Of a stretch of 63,107 bases of DNA, positions 8,414 to 20,284 are shown in pieces. Numbering within the stretch: position 1 is the first letter of the stretch; each line of letters begins with the position of its first letter. The translations under genes and the position numbers were made by a program. This DNA is from an uncultured Roseateles sp. (GTDB taxonomy: Bacteria > Pseudomonadota > Gammaproteobacteria > Burkholderiales > Burkholderiaceae_C): contig NZ_CAMFJS010000028.1 of assembly GCF_945956965.1 (NCBI RefSeq), forward strand, positions 1 to 63,107. Direction: 5' to 3'. The notes under the pieces were generated by a model. The model did no database searches, had not been told where the DNA came from, and saw only the letters and a program-made list of their open reading frames with translations.

Positions 8414-9502
8414 ATGAAAGACTCACTGCGCCAGCAGTTCGAGCGCCTGGCCTACCGCCTGGCCGAGCTTGACACCATTCTTGCCGACGGCAGCGCCGCC
8501 GCCGATATGAAGCGCTACCGCTCGCTCACCAAAGAGCAGGCGGAAGTCTCCGAGTTGGTCAGCCAATACCGCCAATACCAGCAATGCGAGGCCGACTTGG
8601 CCGAGGCGCAGGCCTGGTTGGCTGACCCCGAGATGGCCGATATGGCCAAGGAAGAAATCGCCAGCGCCCAAGCCGAGATGACGCGCCTGCACGCGGCCCT
8701 GCAACTGGCCTTGCTGCCGCGCGACCCGGACGACGAGCGGCCGGCCTTCCTAGAAATCCGCGCCGGCGCGGGCGGTGACGAGTCGGCCCTGTTTGCCGCC
8801 GATCTGGCCCGCATGTATCTGCGCTACGCCGAGCGGCGCGGCTGGAAGACCGAGGTGCTGTCGGCCAGCGAATCCGATCTGGGCGGCTACAAGGAATTGG
8901 TGCTGCGCATCGATGGCGAGAAGGTCTACGGCAGCCTCAAGTTTGAATCCGGTGGCCACCGCGTGCAGCGTGTGCCTGCTACCGAGTCGCAGGGGCGCAT
9001 CCACACCAGCGCCTGCACCGTGGCCGTGCTGGCCGAGCCCGACGAGGCCGAGGAAATCACCCTCAACCCGGCCGAGCTGCGCATCGACACCTACCGCGCC
9101 AGCGGCGCCGGCGGCCAGCACATCAACAAGACTGACAGCGCCGTGCGCGTCACCCACGTGCCCACCGGCCTGGTGGCCGAGTGCCAGGACGACCGCAGCC
9201 AGCATCGCAACAAGGCCAAGGCCCTGGCCGTGCTGAGCGCCCGCCTGCGCGATAAAGACCGCAACGAGCGCGCGGCCAAAGACGCCGCCGCCCGCAAGAG
9301 CCTGATCGGCACCGGCGACCGCAGCGACCGCATCCGCACCTACAACTTCCCGCAAGGCCGCTTGACCGACCACCGCATCAATCTGACGCTCTACAAGCTG
9401 GGCGCCATCATGGACGGCGAGCTTGACGATGTGGCCGCCGGCCTGCAAGCCGCGCAGGCCGCCGAACAGCTGGCGATTCTGGAAGAAGGCAAATCGGCAT
9501 GA
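8414..9502 (+). CDS. prfA: Peptide chain release factor 1
   Basis: RF1 recognises UAA and UAG stop codons and triggers peptidyl-tRNA hydrolysis. It has 362 residues, normal for the family. The GGQ motif is at about 233-235 in [19 protein letters not shown], and the PCRF domain lies in the first half. The RF1-type ending runs [14 protein letters not shown] onward. The ATG at 8414 ([12 protein letters not shown]) is the conserved start. The stop codon overlaps prmC by 4 bases (ATGA), coupling the factor to the enzyme that methylates its GGQ glutamine. Confidence 0.97.
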   Translation: MKDSLRQQFERLAYRLAELDTILADGSAAADMKRYRSLTKEQAEVSELVSQYRQYQQCEADLAEAQAWLADPEMADMAKEEIASAQAEMTRLHAALQLALLPRDPDDERPAFLEIRAGAGGDESALFAADLARMYLRYAERRGWKTEVLSASESDLGGYKELVLRIDGEKVYGSLKFESGGHRVQRVPATESQGRIHTSACTVAVLAEPDEAEEITLNPAELRIDTYRASGAGGQHINKTDSAVRVTHVPTGLVAECQDDRSQHRNKAKALAVLSARLRDKDRNERAAKDAAARKSLIGTGDRSDRIRTYNFPQGRLTDHRINLTLYKLGAIMDGELDDVAAGLQAAQAAEQLAILEEGKSA

Positions 9503-10341
9503 CGACGCCGGGCAATGTCAGCGCTGCCCTGCAACTGGCGCAAGCCATGGGCCTGGATCGCCTGGACGCCCAGCTGCTGCTCGGCCATGCGCTGCAGCGC
9601 AACCGCGCTTGGCTGATCAGCCATGACGATGCCCCCTTGGCCGCCGAGGTGGCCGAACGCCTGCTGCAGCAATTCCGCCAACGCGCCGATGGCATGCCCC
9701 TGGCCTATCTGACCGGCGAGAAGGAATTCCACGGCCTGCGCCTGCGCGTCACGCCCGACACCCTGATCCCGCGCCCCGACACCGAGACCCTGGTGGACTG
9801 GGCGCTGGAGATCCTGCGCGCCGAGTGCCCGGGCCAGCCGCGAGTGCTCGACCTGGGCACAGGCAGCGGCGCCATCGCCCTGGCCATCAAGGCCAGCCAC
9901 CCTGCTGCCGATGTGCACGCGCTGGATTTCAGCCCGGCCGCGCTGGCCGTGGCACAAGCCAATGCACGCGAATTGAACTTGCCCCTGCAATTCCACCAAG
10001 GCAGTTGGTGGGAGCCGATGGACGGCCAGCGTTTCGCGCTGATCGTCAGCAACCCGCCTTACATCGCCGGGCAAGATGAACACCTGCCGGCCCTGCGCTT
10101 TGAGCCCCTCTGCGCCTTGACCCCCGGACGTGATGACGCCAGCGGCATGCGCGATCTGCTCACCCTCATCAACGGGGCCCCGCAGCATCTGCTGCCCGGC
10201 GCCAGGCTCTTGCTGGAACACGGCTACGACCAGGCGCCTGCCGTGGCCGCGGCAATGCAGGCCCGCGGCTTTGCCGAGGTGAGTCTGCGCCGCGATCTGG
10301 GCGATCAGCCGCGCGTCACCGGCGGCCGCTGGCCGGCTTGA
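9499..10341 (+). CDS. prmC: Release factor glutamine methyltransferase PrmC
   Basis: A SAM-dependent enzyme that N5-methylates the GGQ glutamine of release factors. It has 280 residues: an N-terminal helical RF-binding domain, then a Rossmann methyltransferase domain with [16 protein letters not shown] for SAM binding and the catalytic NPPY motif at about 185-188. Its start overlaps the prfA stop by 4 bases. It ends 122 bases before the next gene, an exported protein with its own ribosome site. Confidence 0.96.
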   Translation: MTTPGNVSAALQLAQAMGLDRLDAQLLLGHALQRNRAWLISHDDAPLAAEVAERLLQQFRQRADGMPLAYLTGEKEFHGLRLRVTPDTLIPRPDTETLVDWALEILRAECPGQPRVLDLGTGSGAIALAIKASHPAADVHALDFSPAALAVAQANARELNLPLQFHQGSWWEPMDGQRFALIVSNPPYIAGQDEHLPALRFEPLCALTPGRDDASGMRDLLTLINGAPQHLLPGARLLLEHGYDQAPAVAAAMQARGFAEVSLRRDLGDQPRVTGGRWPA

Positions 10342-10463
10342 TGGCTTGACGGCAGCGGTGGCCTGATCGCCACAAAAGACAGCCCTTCACCGGCAATTTG
10401 TCATTTCCCTGCGGACCGGCCTGACGTAGCATCGACCCAAAACCACTGCCGCAGGAGAACGCC

Positions 10464-11123
10464 ATGAAGACCGCGTGTTCATCTCACCGTCTACCTTGCC
10501 TGCGAGCGCCTCTGTACTCTTCCGGCCTGCTGGCAGCCTTGGCAGCCACCAGCTTGCTGGCGTTTTCACCCAGGCCAGCACACGCCAGCGATATCGCGGC
10601 AGCGGCCAGCCCCGCCGAAGGCCTGAAGTGGCAGGCGAGGCTGGAGCTTGGCAGTCCGGACGCCGACAAAGCCTATAGCGGCTCGCCCTCCCGCCTGCTC
10701 AGCGCCCAGCTGATGGGCGACTACTTCCTCACCGGCTCCGGCCTTGGCGGCGTTCAAGGCGGGCTGCGCGCCACCGGCGGCATGTTGCTGGGGCCACGTT
10801 CGATGAGCCAGCATGGCCTGGGCGCCTCCTTGGGTGCCAACGCCGCCAGGCTTGGGCCAAACTGGTCCATCAGCCAGCGCAGCCTGAGCGGCAACTCACC
10901 CGGCCTGGACGCCGGCGACCCGACCACCGCCATGTCCTACCTCGGCCTGGGCTACACCGGACAATCGCTGCGCGGCGGCTGGGGCTTTAGCGCCGACTTG
11001 GGGCTGCTGGGCAATAGCAGCAGCCTGCGCCTAGGCAATAGCCGCGGGCCGGGTATGGATGAGCTGCTGCGCGATCTGCGCTTCCAGCCGGTGCTGCAAC
11101 TGGGTCTGTCGTACAGCTACTGA
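10464..11123 (+). CDS. Exported, probably outer-membrane protein of unknown function
   Basis: A protein of 219 residues. A signal peptide spans about 1-42 (hydrophobic LYSSGLLAALAATSLLAF, then ARPAHA-like cleavage before SDIAA). The mature chain is rich in Gly, Ser and Leu with alternating patterns (LSAQLMGDYFL, GLRATGGMLLG, FSADLGLLG, PVLQLGLSYSY) that suggest antiparallel beta strands. The C-terminus ends in aromatic Tyr, as outer-membrane barrels often do. The ribosome site GCAGGAGAA precedes the ATG at 10464 by a good distance. It sits between prmC and grxD on the same strand. I do not recognise a family. Confidence 0.75.
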   Translation: MKTACSSHRLPCLRAPLYSSGLLAALAATSLLAFSPRPAHASDIAAAASPAEGLKWQARLELGSPDADKAYSGSPSRLLSAQLMGDYFLTGSGLGGVQGGLRATGGMLLGPRSMSQHGLGASLGANAARLGPNWSISQRSLSGNSPGLDAGDPTTAMSYLGLGYTGQSLRGGWGFSADLGLLGNSSSLRLGNSRGPGMDELLRDLRFQPVLQLGLSYSY

Positions 11124-11186
11124 ATCCGGGGGCTTTACGCCTGACCGATAATCCACCCCAGTTAATTAACCAAGGGGTGTAGAGCT

Positions 11187-11504
11187 ATGAGCGACGTTCA
11201 GCAGCGCATTGACGAGCTGGTCAAGAACAACCGTGTTGTCCTGTTCATGAAGGGCACGGCGCAATTTCCCATGTGCGGCTTCTCCGGCCGCGCTATCCAG
11301 ATCCTCAAGGCCGCCGGTGTCACCGATCTGAAGACCTTCAACGTGCTGGAAGACGCCGAAGTGCGCCAGGGCATCAAGGACTACGCCAACTGGCCCACCA
11401 TTCCCCAGCTCTACGTCAACGGGGAATTCCTGGGCGGCTCGGACATCATGATGGAAATGTACGAGTCCGGCGAGTTGCAACAAACCCTGGCCGCCAGCGC
11501 CTGA
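11187..11504 (+). CDS. grxD: Monothiol glutaredoxin Grx4/GrxD
   Basis: A CGFS-type monothiol glutaredoxin of 105 residues that binds and transfers [2Fe-2S] clusters with glutathione. The active site reads FPMCGFSGRA with C30. The glutathione-binding features WPTIPQLYVNGEFLGGSDI are intact. The upstream region has a GATAAT hexamer (11147-11152) and a TTAATTAA palindrome that may be promoter elements. The ubiX start lies 8 bases after the stop. Confidence 0.96.
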   Translation: MSDVQQRIDELVKNNRVVLFMKGTAQFPMCGFSGRAIQILKAAGVTDLKTFNVLEDAEVRQGIKDYANWPTIPQLYVNGEFLGGSDIMMEMYESGELQQTLAASA

Positions 11505-11512
11505 GCCCCTCA

Positions 11513-12088
11513 GTGACAGCGCCGCAAAGGCTTGTCGTCGGCATCACCGGCGCTACTGGGGCAGCCTATGCGCTGCGCCTGCTGCGCCGGGGCCGCGAGC
11601 TCGGGTTGGAAACGCATCTGATCGTTACCCCCGCCGGGGTGCTGAATGCCCACCACGAGCTGGGCCTGGACCGATCCAGCCTGGAGCGCGAAGCCAGCTT
11701 CGCCTACTCACCCGCCGATGTGGGCGCCTGCGTGGCCAGCGGCAGCTTTGCCACCGCCGCCATGGTGGTGGCACCTTGCTCGATGAAAACGCTGGCCTCG
11801 GTGGCCCACGGCTTCGGCGACAACTTGCTGACGCGCGCTGCGGACGTCACCCTGAAGGAACGCCGCCGCCTGATCCTGATGGTGCGCGAGACGCCCTTCA
11901 ATCTGGCGCATCTGCGGAATATGACGGCCGCCACCGAAATGGGCGCCGTCATCTTCCCGCCCCTGCCCGCCTTCTATCACCACCCGCAAAGCATCGACGA
12001 GCTGATCAACGAGAGCGCCGAGCGCGTGCTGGAATTGGCGGGTGTGCTGGGCGCCGCACCCAAGGCTTGGGGAGGCCTCAAGAACTGA
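11513..12088 (+). CDS. ubiX: UbiX flavin prenyltransferase
   Basis: UbiX joins dimethylallyl phosphate to FMN to make the prenyl-FMN cofactor for UbiD decarboxylases in ubiquinone synthesis. It has 191 residues. It opens with the flavin-binding GITGATGAAYALRLL and has VVAPCSMKTLASVAHGFGDNLLTRAADV, LKERRRLILMVRETP and EMGAVIFPPLPAFYHHP, all family hallmarks. The start is a GTG at 11513, 8 bases after grxD. The same frame is open further upstream, but those codons lie inside grxD and do not look like UbiX. It converges on the lytic transglycosylase. Confidence 0.95.
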   Translation: MTAPQRLVVGITGATGAAYALRLLRRGRELGLETHLIVTPAGVLNAHHELGLDRSSLEREASFAYSPADVGACVASGSFATAAMVVAPCSMKTLASVAHGFGDNLLTRAADVTLKERRRLILMVRETPFNLAHLRNMTAATEMGAVIFPPLPAFYHHPQSIDELINESAERVLELAGVLGAAPKAWGGLKN

Positions 12089-12147
12089 AGCCTCAAGGCC
12101 GGGCAGCCGAGCTAAGCACTGCCTGGCGACCCTAGTTCACTTTCCCG

Positions 12148-12774
12148 CTAGCGCTCGCCGGGCATCAGCCATTGGCGGCGGCAAGCGAACACCGCATCGG
12201 GGTATTCCGCGCGACCGCGGCTGCCGTTGTAGCGCCCCAGAGCGAGGAACATATCGCCCTTCTCGCGGTCCAGGTAGTGGCGCAAGATCACGCAGCCGAA
12301 ACGCAGATTGGTCTGCATATGGAAGAGGCGCGAGGCCTGTCCATCGCCAATCGACTTGGCCCAAAACGGCATCACCTGCATATAGCCGCGCGCGCCGGCC
12401 GAGCTGATGGCGTATTTGCGAAAGCCGCTCTCCACCTGCACGAGGCCCAGCACCAAACTGGGCTCCAGCCCGGCGCGCTTGGACTCGTACCAGATCGTTT
12501 CAAGAAACTCGATGCGGGTCTGCGTTTCGCTCTTGCGGCGCTTGAGCCGCTCGCTCATTTCACCCAGCCAGCGCAGATAGACCAGGCGCTGCTCAACGTC
12601 ATCAAAGCGCGGCTTGGGTGGCGCGCTATTGGCCACAGCCGCGCTCAGCGCCGAGCGCACCGAGTCGATCAAGGGTTCTTCAACCTGCGCGCCAGCCTGA
12701 CTTGGCCGCGGCAACCAGCCCGCCGCCAAAGCGGCCAGCAAAAGGCCGCGGCGGCGCAACTCCTGTGGGCCCAT
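12148..12774 (-). CDS. Lytic transglycosylase (SLT domain)
   Basis: A periplasmic murein hydrolase of 208 residues. An N-terminal signal, twin-arginine-like (RRRGLLLAALAAGWLP), is followed by a helical region and an SLT domain. The catalytic Glu is in LVQVESGFRKYAISSAGARGYMQVMPFW, followed by the conserved ILRHYLD and ALGRYNGS blocks. The ATG at 12774 overlaps the proS stop by one base (TGATG); a TTG one codon earlier is a less likely alternative. From memory this proS linkage is widespread in Burkholderiales. The substrate is peptidoglycan glycan strands. Confidence 0.9.
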   Translation of the reverse strand: MGPQELRRRGLLLAALAAGWLPRPSQAGAQVEEPLIDSVRSALSAAVANSAPPKPRFDDVEQRLVYLRWLGEMSERLKRRKSETQTRIEFLETIWYESKRAGLEPSLVLGLVQVESGFRKYAISSAGARGYMQVMPFWAKSIGDGQASRLFHMQTNLRFGCVILRHYLDREKGDMFLALGRYNGSRGRAEYPDAVFACRRQWLMPGER

Positions 12775-14519
12775 CAAAGCTTCAGCTTGCCCTTCAGATG
12801 GGCCAGCACATCGGCCAGAGCCAGCTTGCTGGCTTCGGCGTCACGGCGGCCTTGGACCTCGACCTGGCCTTCCTTGAGGCCGCGATCCGACAGCACCACA
12901 CGCTGCGGCACGCCGATCAGTTCCCAGTCGGCAAACATGGCGCCGGGGCGCTCGCCACGGTCATCCAGCAGCACATCCACACCCAAGTCGCGCAGCTCGT
13001 CGTACAGCTTGTGGGCGGCAGCCTTGACCTCTTCGCTGCGGTCCATGCCGATCGGGCAGATGACCACGCTGAAAGGCGCCAAGGCGTCCGGCCAGATGAT
13101 GCCGCGGGCATCGTGGTTCTGCTCGATGGCGGCGCCCAAGATGCGGGTCACGCCGATGCCATAGCAACCCATCACCATGTGCTGGGGTTTGCCGTTCTCG
13201 TCGAGGAAGGTGGCATTCATGTCCTTGGAGTACTTGGTCCCCAGCAAGAACACATGGCCCACTTCGATGCCGCGCTGAATCGCGAGCACGCCCTTGCCGT
13301 CCGGCGAAGGATCGCCGGCGACGACATTGCGGATGTCCGCCACCAGATCCGGCTCGGCCAGGTCGCGGCCCCAGTTGGCGCCGGTGAAGTGGCAGTCCAT
13401 CTGATTGGCGCCACAAACAAAATCGCTCATCAGCGCGACCGTTCGGTCAGCCACCACCTTGACCGGCTTGAGTAGCTTGATCGGACCCAGATAGCCCGGC
13501 TTGCAGCCGAAGTGATCCTCGATCTCGGTATGCGTCGCGAAGCGGAAGCCGCCTTTGAGGCCCTCGATCTTGCCGGCCTTGACCTCGTTCAGCTCATGGT
13601 CGCCACGCAGCAGCAGCAGCCAGACGGTGGACTTGACGATGGCGCCGTCTTTGTCGAGCTCATCACTGGCCAGCACGATCGACTTCACGGTTTGGCTCAA
13701 CGGCAAGCCCAGCAGGGCCGCCACGTCTTCGCAGGTGCTCTTGCCCGGTGTGGGCGTGAGGGTCAGGTCTTGCGTCGCAGCCGCGCGTTCGGCCAGCAAG
13801 GCCACACCTTCGGCCAATTCGATATTGGCGGCGTAGTCGCTGCTCGGGCAGTAGACGATGGCATCTTCACCGGTGTCGGCGATGACCTGGAACTCATGCG
13901 AAATCTCGCCACCGATGGCGCCGGTGTCGGCCGCCACGGCGCGGAACTGCAGGCCAAAGCGATCGAAGATGCGCTGGTAGGCCGCGTACATATTCTGGTA
14001 GCTCAGGGTGGCGGTGGCCACATCGCGGTCGAAGGAATAGGCATCCTTCATCGTGAACTCACGACCGCGCATGACGCCGAAACGCGGGCGGCGTTCATCC
14101 CGGAACTTGGTCTGGATGTGATAGAAATTCTTCGGCAACTGCTTGTAGCTGCGCAACTCCTGGCGCGCGATGTCGGTCATCACCTCCTCGGAGGTTGGCT
14201 GGATGATGAAGTCACGGCCATGGCGGTCTTTCACGCGCAGCAACTCGGGGCCCATCTTGTCAAAGCGGCCGGTTTCTTGCCACAGCTCAGCAGGCTGCAC
14301 GATAGGCATCAAGAGCTCGACGGCGCCGGCACGGTTCATCTCCTCGCGGATGATCGCCTCCACCTTGCGAATCACGCGCAAACCCATGGGCATGTAGTTG
14401 TAAATGCCCGCGCCGATGCGCTTGATCATGCCGGCGCGCATCATCAGCTGATGGCTGACCACTTCGGCATCGGCCGGAGCTTCTTTGAGGGTGGAGATGA
14501 AGAACTGGGAAGCTTTCAT
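12774..14519 (-). CDS. proS: Prolyl-tRNA synthetase (bacterial type)
   Basis: A class II aminoacyl-tRNA synthetase of 581 residues. It begins [15 protein letters not shown]. Motif 2 is [26 protein letters not shown], with TSEEV earlier. The mid-protein YbaK-like editing insertion (about 230-390) that hydrolyses Ala-tRNA(Pro) is present, then motif 3 and an anticodon-binding domain ending HLKGKLKL. The start at 14519 is the conserved one; the open frame to 14627 reads through the divergent rppH promoter region. It is divergently arranged with rppH and coupled to the downstream lytic transglycosylase. Confidence 0.96.
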   Translation of the reverse strand: MKASQFFISTLKEAPADAEVVSHQLMMRAGMIKRIGAGIYNYMPMGLRVIRKVEAIIREEMNRAGAVELLMPIVQPAELWQETGRFDKMGPELLRVKDRHGRDFIIQPTSEEVMTDIARQELRSYKQLPKNFYHIQTKFRDERRPRFGVMRGREFTMKDAYSFDRDVATATLSYQNMYAAYQRIFDRFGLQFRAVAADTGAIGGEISHEFQVIADTGEDAIVYCPSSDYAANIELAEGVALLAERAAATQDLTLTPTPGKSTCEDVAALLGLPLSQTVKSIVLASDELDKDGAIVKSTVWLLLLRGDHELNEVKAGKIEGLKGGFRFATHTEIEDHFGCKPGYLGPIKLLKPVKVVADRTVALMSDFVCGANQMDCHFTGANWGRDLAEPDLVADIRNVVAGDPSPDGKGVLAIQRGIEVGHVFLLGTKYSKDMNATFLDENGKPQHMVMGCYGIGVTRILGAAIEQNHDARGIIWPDALAPFSVVICPIGMDRSEEVKAAAHKLYDELRDLGVDVLLDDRGERPGAMFADWELIGVPQRVVLSDRGLKEGQVEVQGRRDAEASKLALADVLAHLKGKLKL

Positions 14520-14659
14520 GATGGCTGGCGGACTCGGCAAAAAAGATGCTTCGCAAACGCGGCGAAACAAGGCAAAGGGTGGGGTCAGGGTAAGCGAGGA
14601 CGATGCCGGGGTGGCATCCCAATGCAATAATCAAACCAACTATAGATTCGAGGTTGATT

Positions 14660-15307
14660 ATGCTCGACCGTGAAGGCTTTCGGCCCAACGTCGGCATCAT
14701 CCTGCTCAACCACAGGAATGAAGTGTTTTGGGGCAAGCGCATCCGCACCCATTCCTGGCAGTTCCCGCAAGGGGGCATCAATTACGGCGAGACGCCCGAG
14801 CAGGCGATGTATCGCGAGCTCCACGAAGAAGTGGGGCTCGTGCCCGACCATGTGCGCATCATTGCGCGCACCCGCGATTGGCTGCGCTACGAAGTGCCCG
14901 ATCATTTCATTCGCCGCGATGCGCGTGGCCACTACCGTGGGCAAAAACAAATCTGGTTTTTGCTTCAACTGATAGGGCGCGACTCCGACATGAATTTGCG
15001 CGCCACCAATCACCCCGAGTTCGACGCCTGGCGCTGGAACGAGTATTGGGTGCCGCTGGAGGCGGTGATCGAATTCAAACGCGGCGTTTACGAGAATGCC
15101 TTGACCGAATTGGCACGCTATCTGCCGCGGCTCAATCAGCACAATCGCTATCTGCGCTCGGGCCTGCGCTCGCACCATCACCAAGCGGGGCGCCACGAAG
15201 AGGTGCAGCCGGGCACGGAAAACGCGCCAACTGAGTCCAAGGACGCGGACACCAAGCCGGGCAGCAACCAAGCCGACACCAGGCATCAGCCCGGGTCGGG
15301 CAGCTGA
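14660..15307 (+). CDS. rppH: RNA pyrophosphohydrolase RppH (Nudix)
   Basis: Removes pyrophosphate from the 5' end of mRNA to trigger decay. It has 215 residues, about 40-50 longer than the E. coli enzyme. The Nudix box [20 protein letters not shown] continues into VGL and has all key Glu residues. The family start [15 protein letters not shown] is at 14660. After the catalytic domain (to about 160) comes a hydrophilic tail rich in His, Gln, Lys and Asp (from [14 protein letters not shown] to the end) that looks disordered. It ends 3 bases before the convergent proB stop. Confidence 0.95.
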   Translation: MLDREGFRPNVGIILLNHRNEVFWGKRIRTHSWQFPQGGINYGETPEQAMYRELHEEVGLVPDHVRIIARTRDWLRYEVPDHFIRRDARGHYRGQKQIWFLLQLIGRDSDMNLRATNHPEFDAWRWNEYWVPLEAVIEFKRGVYENALTELARYLPRLNQHNRYLRSGLRSHHHQAGRHEEVQPGTENAPTESKDADTKPGSNQADTRHQPGSGS

Positions 15308-15310
15308 GAC

Positions 15311-17646
<2,336 letters not shown>

Positions 17647-17686
17647 CTAGCCCCCGTCGGCGAATCGCATTCGCTGAAGTCTGCGC

Positions 17687-17944
17687 CTAGGCAGCCGTCA
17701 CGAACACGGTCTGGCGGCTCTTTTCACCCTTGACGGCGAACGACACGTGGCCGTCAACCAAGGCGAACAGCGTGTGGTCCTTGCCGATACCGACGTTAGT
17801 GCCGGGATGGAACTTGGTACCGCGCTGACGCACGATGATGGAACCTGCCGAGATGAGTTGGCCGCCGAAGGCCTTCACACCCAACATCTTTGGTTTGGAG
17901 TCGCGGCCGTTTCGTGTTGAACCGCCGCCCTTTTTCTGTGCCAT
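17687..17944 (-). CDS. rpmA: 50S ribosomal protein L27
   Basis: A protein of 85 residues starting [24 protein letters not shown], the standard L27 N-terminus that reaches the peptidyl-transferase centre. The body shows the usual [23 protein letters not shown]. It follows rplU by 42 bases on the same transcript. Confidence 0.98.
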   Translation of the reverse strand: MAQKKGGGSTRNGRDSKPKMLGVKAFGGQLISAGSIIVRQRGTKFHPGTNVGIGKDHTLFALVDGHVSFAVKGEKSRQTVFVTAA

Positions 17945-17986
17945 GGATCAGCTCCTTGAACTGTTAGCTAAAGAAGAAAACCGCGC

Positions 17987-18298
17987 TCAGCCGTTCACCG
18001 TGCTGATCAACAGCTCGGTGAAGTTCTGGCGATGGCCTTGACTCTTCTTGTAGTGCTTACGACGGCGCAGCTTGAAGATGCGCACTTTGTCGTGCCTACC
18101 GTGAGCCACAACTGTGGCGGAAACGCTTGCGCCCGCAACCAAGGGAGTGCCGATCTTCAATTCAGCGCCGTTGCCGACAGCCAAAATTTGGTCGATCACA
18201 ATCTCTTGGCCAACATCCGCAGCAATCTGTTCTATCTTGATCTTTTCGCCGGCAGCAACTTTGTATTGCTTACCGCCGGTTTTTATGACCGCGTACAT
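17987..18298 (-). CDS. rplU: 50S ribosomal protein L21
   Basis: A protein of 103 residues starting [24 protein letters not shown], with the L21 signature near [26 protein letters not shown]. It is the first gene of the rplU-rpmA operon and is divergent from ispB, an arrangement shared by many beta- and gammaproteobacteria. A strong promoter is visible about 95 bases upstream. Confidence 0.98.
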   Translation of the reverse strand: MYAVIKTGGKQYKVAAGEKIKIEQIAADVGQEIVIDQILAVGNGAELKIGTPLVAGASVSATVVAHGRHDKVRIFKLRRRKHYKKSQGHRQNFTELLISTVNG

Positions 18299-18392
18299 AT
18301 CAGCCCTTTCAATTAAACCTGCCTGGCACTCGTCTATTCAATCAGAGCAAGCCAGGCCAAACCCCTGCCACCCGAAAGCAACAGAGCCCGCG

Positions 18393-18420
18393 AGTATAGC
18401 ACGCCTTGCTTCTTTGGCAA
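18393..18420 (-). promoter_or_regulatory. Sigma-70 promoter of rplU-rpmA
   Basis: On the minus strand TTGCCA (18420-18415) and TATACT (18398-18393) are separated by 16 bases. The predicted leader before the rplU ATG at 18298 is about 85-90 bases. Confidence 0.7.
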
Positions 18421-18536
18421 GCACCCAACAACCCCGCAGCACTTGAACGACAGCCGCTGTGCAAACCCAAGCGCGCCGCGCCGGGGTTCGCACAGCTGTT
18501 CCTATAATCCTCCTTCCGTCCAAATGAGAGCCGAGA

Positions 18537-19541
18537 GTGCACGCTGCGACTGCTTCGTCCCCCTCCACCGATCCCCTCCTGAGCGAGGCACTTGCCACAC
18601 TGGCAGCAGAGATGCTGGAAGTCGATGCTGTCATTGCCCAGCGTCTGAGTTCGGACGTGGCTTTGATCAATCAGATTGCCGGCTACATCGTGCATGCCGG
18701 CGGCAAGCGCATGCGGCCCAAGCTGGTGCTGCTGTTTGCCAACGCACTCGGCTACGACAAGCCTGGGCGCTTTGAACTCGCTGCCGTGGTGGAGTTCATC
18801 CACACCGCCACGCTTTTGCACGATGACGTCGTGGACGAGTCCTCGATGCGCCGCGGCAAGAAAACCGCCAACGCCTTGTTCGGCAATGCCGCCAGCGTGC
18901 TGGTGGGCGACTTCCTCTACTCGCGCGCCTTCCAGATGATGGTGTCGGTGAATAAGCTGCGCGTGCTGGATGTGCTGGCCGAGGCCACCAATGTGATCGC
19001 CGAAGGCGAGGTCTTGCAGCTGATGAATATGCATGACCCCGACATCACGGTGGAAGCCTATCTGCGCGTGATCCGCTACAAGACCGCCAAGCTGTTTGAA
19101 GCCAGCGCCCGCCTAGGCGCCGTGCTGGCAGATGCCAGCCCTGAGATCGAAGAAGCCTGTGCCGGCTACGGCCGCGCGCTGGGCACCGCCTTCCAGCTGA
19201 TCGACGACGTGCTCGACTACGAAGGCGACAGCCAAGCCCTGGGCAAGAACGTTGGTGACGATCTGCGCGAAGGCAAGACCACCCTGCCCCTGCTGATCGC
19301 CATGGAGCGCTGCAATGCCGAGCAACGCCAGCTCTTGCGCCACGCCATCGAGCATGGCGAGCAGGAAAAGCTGGCCGAGATCGTCGCCATCGTGCGCGAA
19401 ACCGGCGCACTGGAAGCCACCCGTGAAGCCGCAAGAGCCGAAGCCAAGTTGGCGCATGAGTGCCTCAATCTCTTGCCCGACTCAAAATGGCGAAAATCCC
19501 TGCTAGAATTTGCGGCTCGGTCGGTTGAGCGCTCTTTCTAA
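18537..19541 (+). CDS. ispB: Octaprenyl (polyprenyl) diphosphate synthase
   Basis: Builds the ubiquinone side chain by adding isopentenyl units to farnesyl diphosphate. It has 334 residues. Both aspartate-rich motifs are intact: DDVVD in TLLHDDVVDES and DDVLD in QLIDDVLDYEG. GGKRMRPKLVLL also fits. The likely start is a GTG at 18537. A TATAAT lies at 18503-18508 but without a clear -35. It is divergent from rplU and is followed by tRNA-Pro. Chain length (C40) is assumed from the family, not read from the sequence. Confidence 0.95.
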   Translation: MHAATASSPSTDPLLSEALATLAAEMLEVDAVIAQRLSSDVALINQIAGYIVHAGGKRMRPKLVLLFANALGYDKPGRFELAAVVEFIHTATLLHDDVVDESSMRRGKKTANALFGNAASVLVGDFLYSRAFQMMVSVNKLRVLDVLAEATNVIAEGEVLQLMNMHDPDITVEAYLRVIRYKTAKLFEASARLGAVLADASPEIEEACAGYGRALGTAFQLIDDVLDYEGDSQALGKNVGDDLREGKTTLPLLIAMERCNAEQRQLLRHAIEHGEQEKLAEIVAIVRETGALEATREAARAEAKLAHECLNLLPDSKWRKSLLEFAARSVERSF

Positions 19542-19635
19542 GTCGCCTCTCAGCCGGTCGATACAAGCAGTAAAAGAAATACATGACGTTTTGCGCTGGA
19601 CTCGCATCAAGCCGAAGTCCCAGCAGCAAGAATAT

Positions 19636-19712
19636 CGGGGTGTAGCGTAGCCTGGTAGCGCGCCACGTTCGGGACGTGGAGGCCGGAGGTTCGAATCCTC
19701 TCACCCCGACCA
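19636..19712 (+). tRNA. tRNA-Pro (CGG)
   Basis: A complete 77-base cloverleaf beginning CGGGGTGTAGCG and ending with encoded CCA. The anticodon loop TTCGGGA sits in the stem CCACG/CGTGG, giving anticodon CGG. The T-arm loop is TTCGAAT and the acceptor stem CGGGGTG/CACCCCG is perfect. The start of a tRNA-Pro with C at position 1 is typical. Confidence 0.97.
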
Positions 19713-19739
19713 AATTCTCCTTGCGCATCAAGGAGTTAG

Positions 19740-19770
19740 CAAAGCCCCAGCCACTGGGGCTTTGTCGTTT
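19740..19770 (+). terminator. Intrinsic terminator after tRNA-Pro
   Basis: An 11-bp stem (19740-19750 CAAAGCCCCAG with 19754-19764 CTGGGGCTTTG) with loop CCA, followed by TCGTTT. It lies 28 bases downstream of the tRNA. Confidence 0.75.
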
Positions 19771-20284
19771 CTGCAGCCCCTTTTTGACACACTGGCGGCA
19801 GGCCGCGTGTTTTCGCGCCACCGCCACTCAACACGGGCAGACAGCCTTTCTAAGCCTTACTCCATAGCTCCGGAGTAACTCGTCGATTGCCCCTCGAATA
19901 CCGCTCTGGCATCCTCGACCCCATTCAGCGTGGCAAGGACGCGACGCAGCCCTTTGCCCCTTCCGAGGGCAAAGGAAGGCGCACAAGCCCTATGCGAGCA
20001 GCACCGACGACAGGCCAGCAAGAGCCTGAAGCACGATTTTTTGGGTACTGATCGTCCTATAGGTGAGTTGGCCGGTGGTCATGATGCTTATATTGGATGG
20101 ACGGAAGGCAGCAGGTCCTGACCGTCGGGCGCATTTGCAAAAGTGAATTCCGCACGTTCGGCTCGTTAGAATCTGGTTGCTTGGCACCCGGGCACCCTCA
20201 TGCCTGTGGCGCTGAAGAACGGTGGTAGTGCCGAGCGCTTCTCACGTGGATGCGCCGGTCTGTACGGACAAGTTGGAGACACTC
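19771..20284. other. 514-base noncoding leader before the giant surface-protein gene
   Basis: No convincing gene. A 9-bp hairpin CCTTTGCCC/GGGCAAAGG (19951-19959 with 19967-19975) has no T-run. A weak promoter pair TTGGCC (20068-20073) and TATATT (20089-20094), spaced 15 bases, points toward the giant gene. A GGAG ribosome site at 20275-20278 is well placed for the ATG at 20285. Confidence 0.4.

Noticed and set aside
19465-19827. Minus-strand frame reading VGVRGFEPPASTSRTW across tRNA-Pro
   Set aside because: This is the well-known false protein obtained by translating the antisense strand of tRNA-Pro; the tRNA is complete at 19636-19712.
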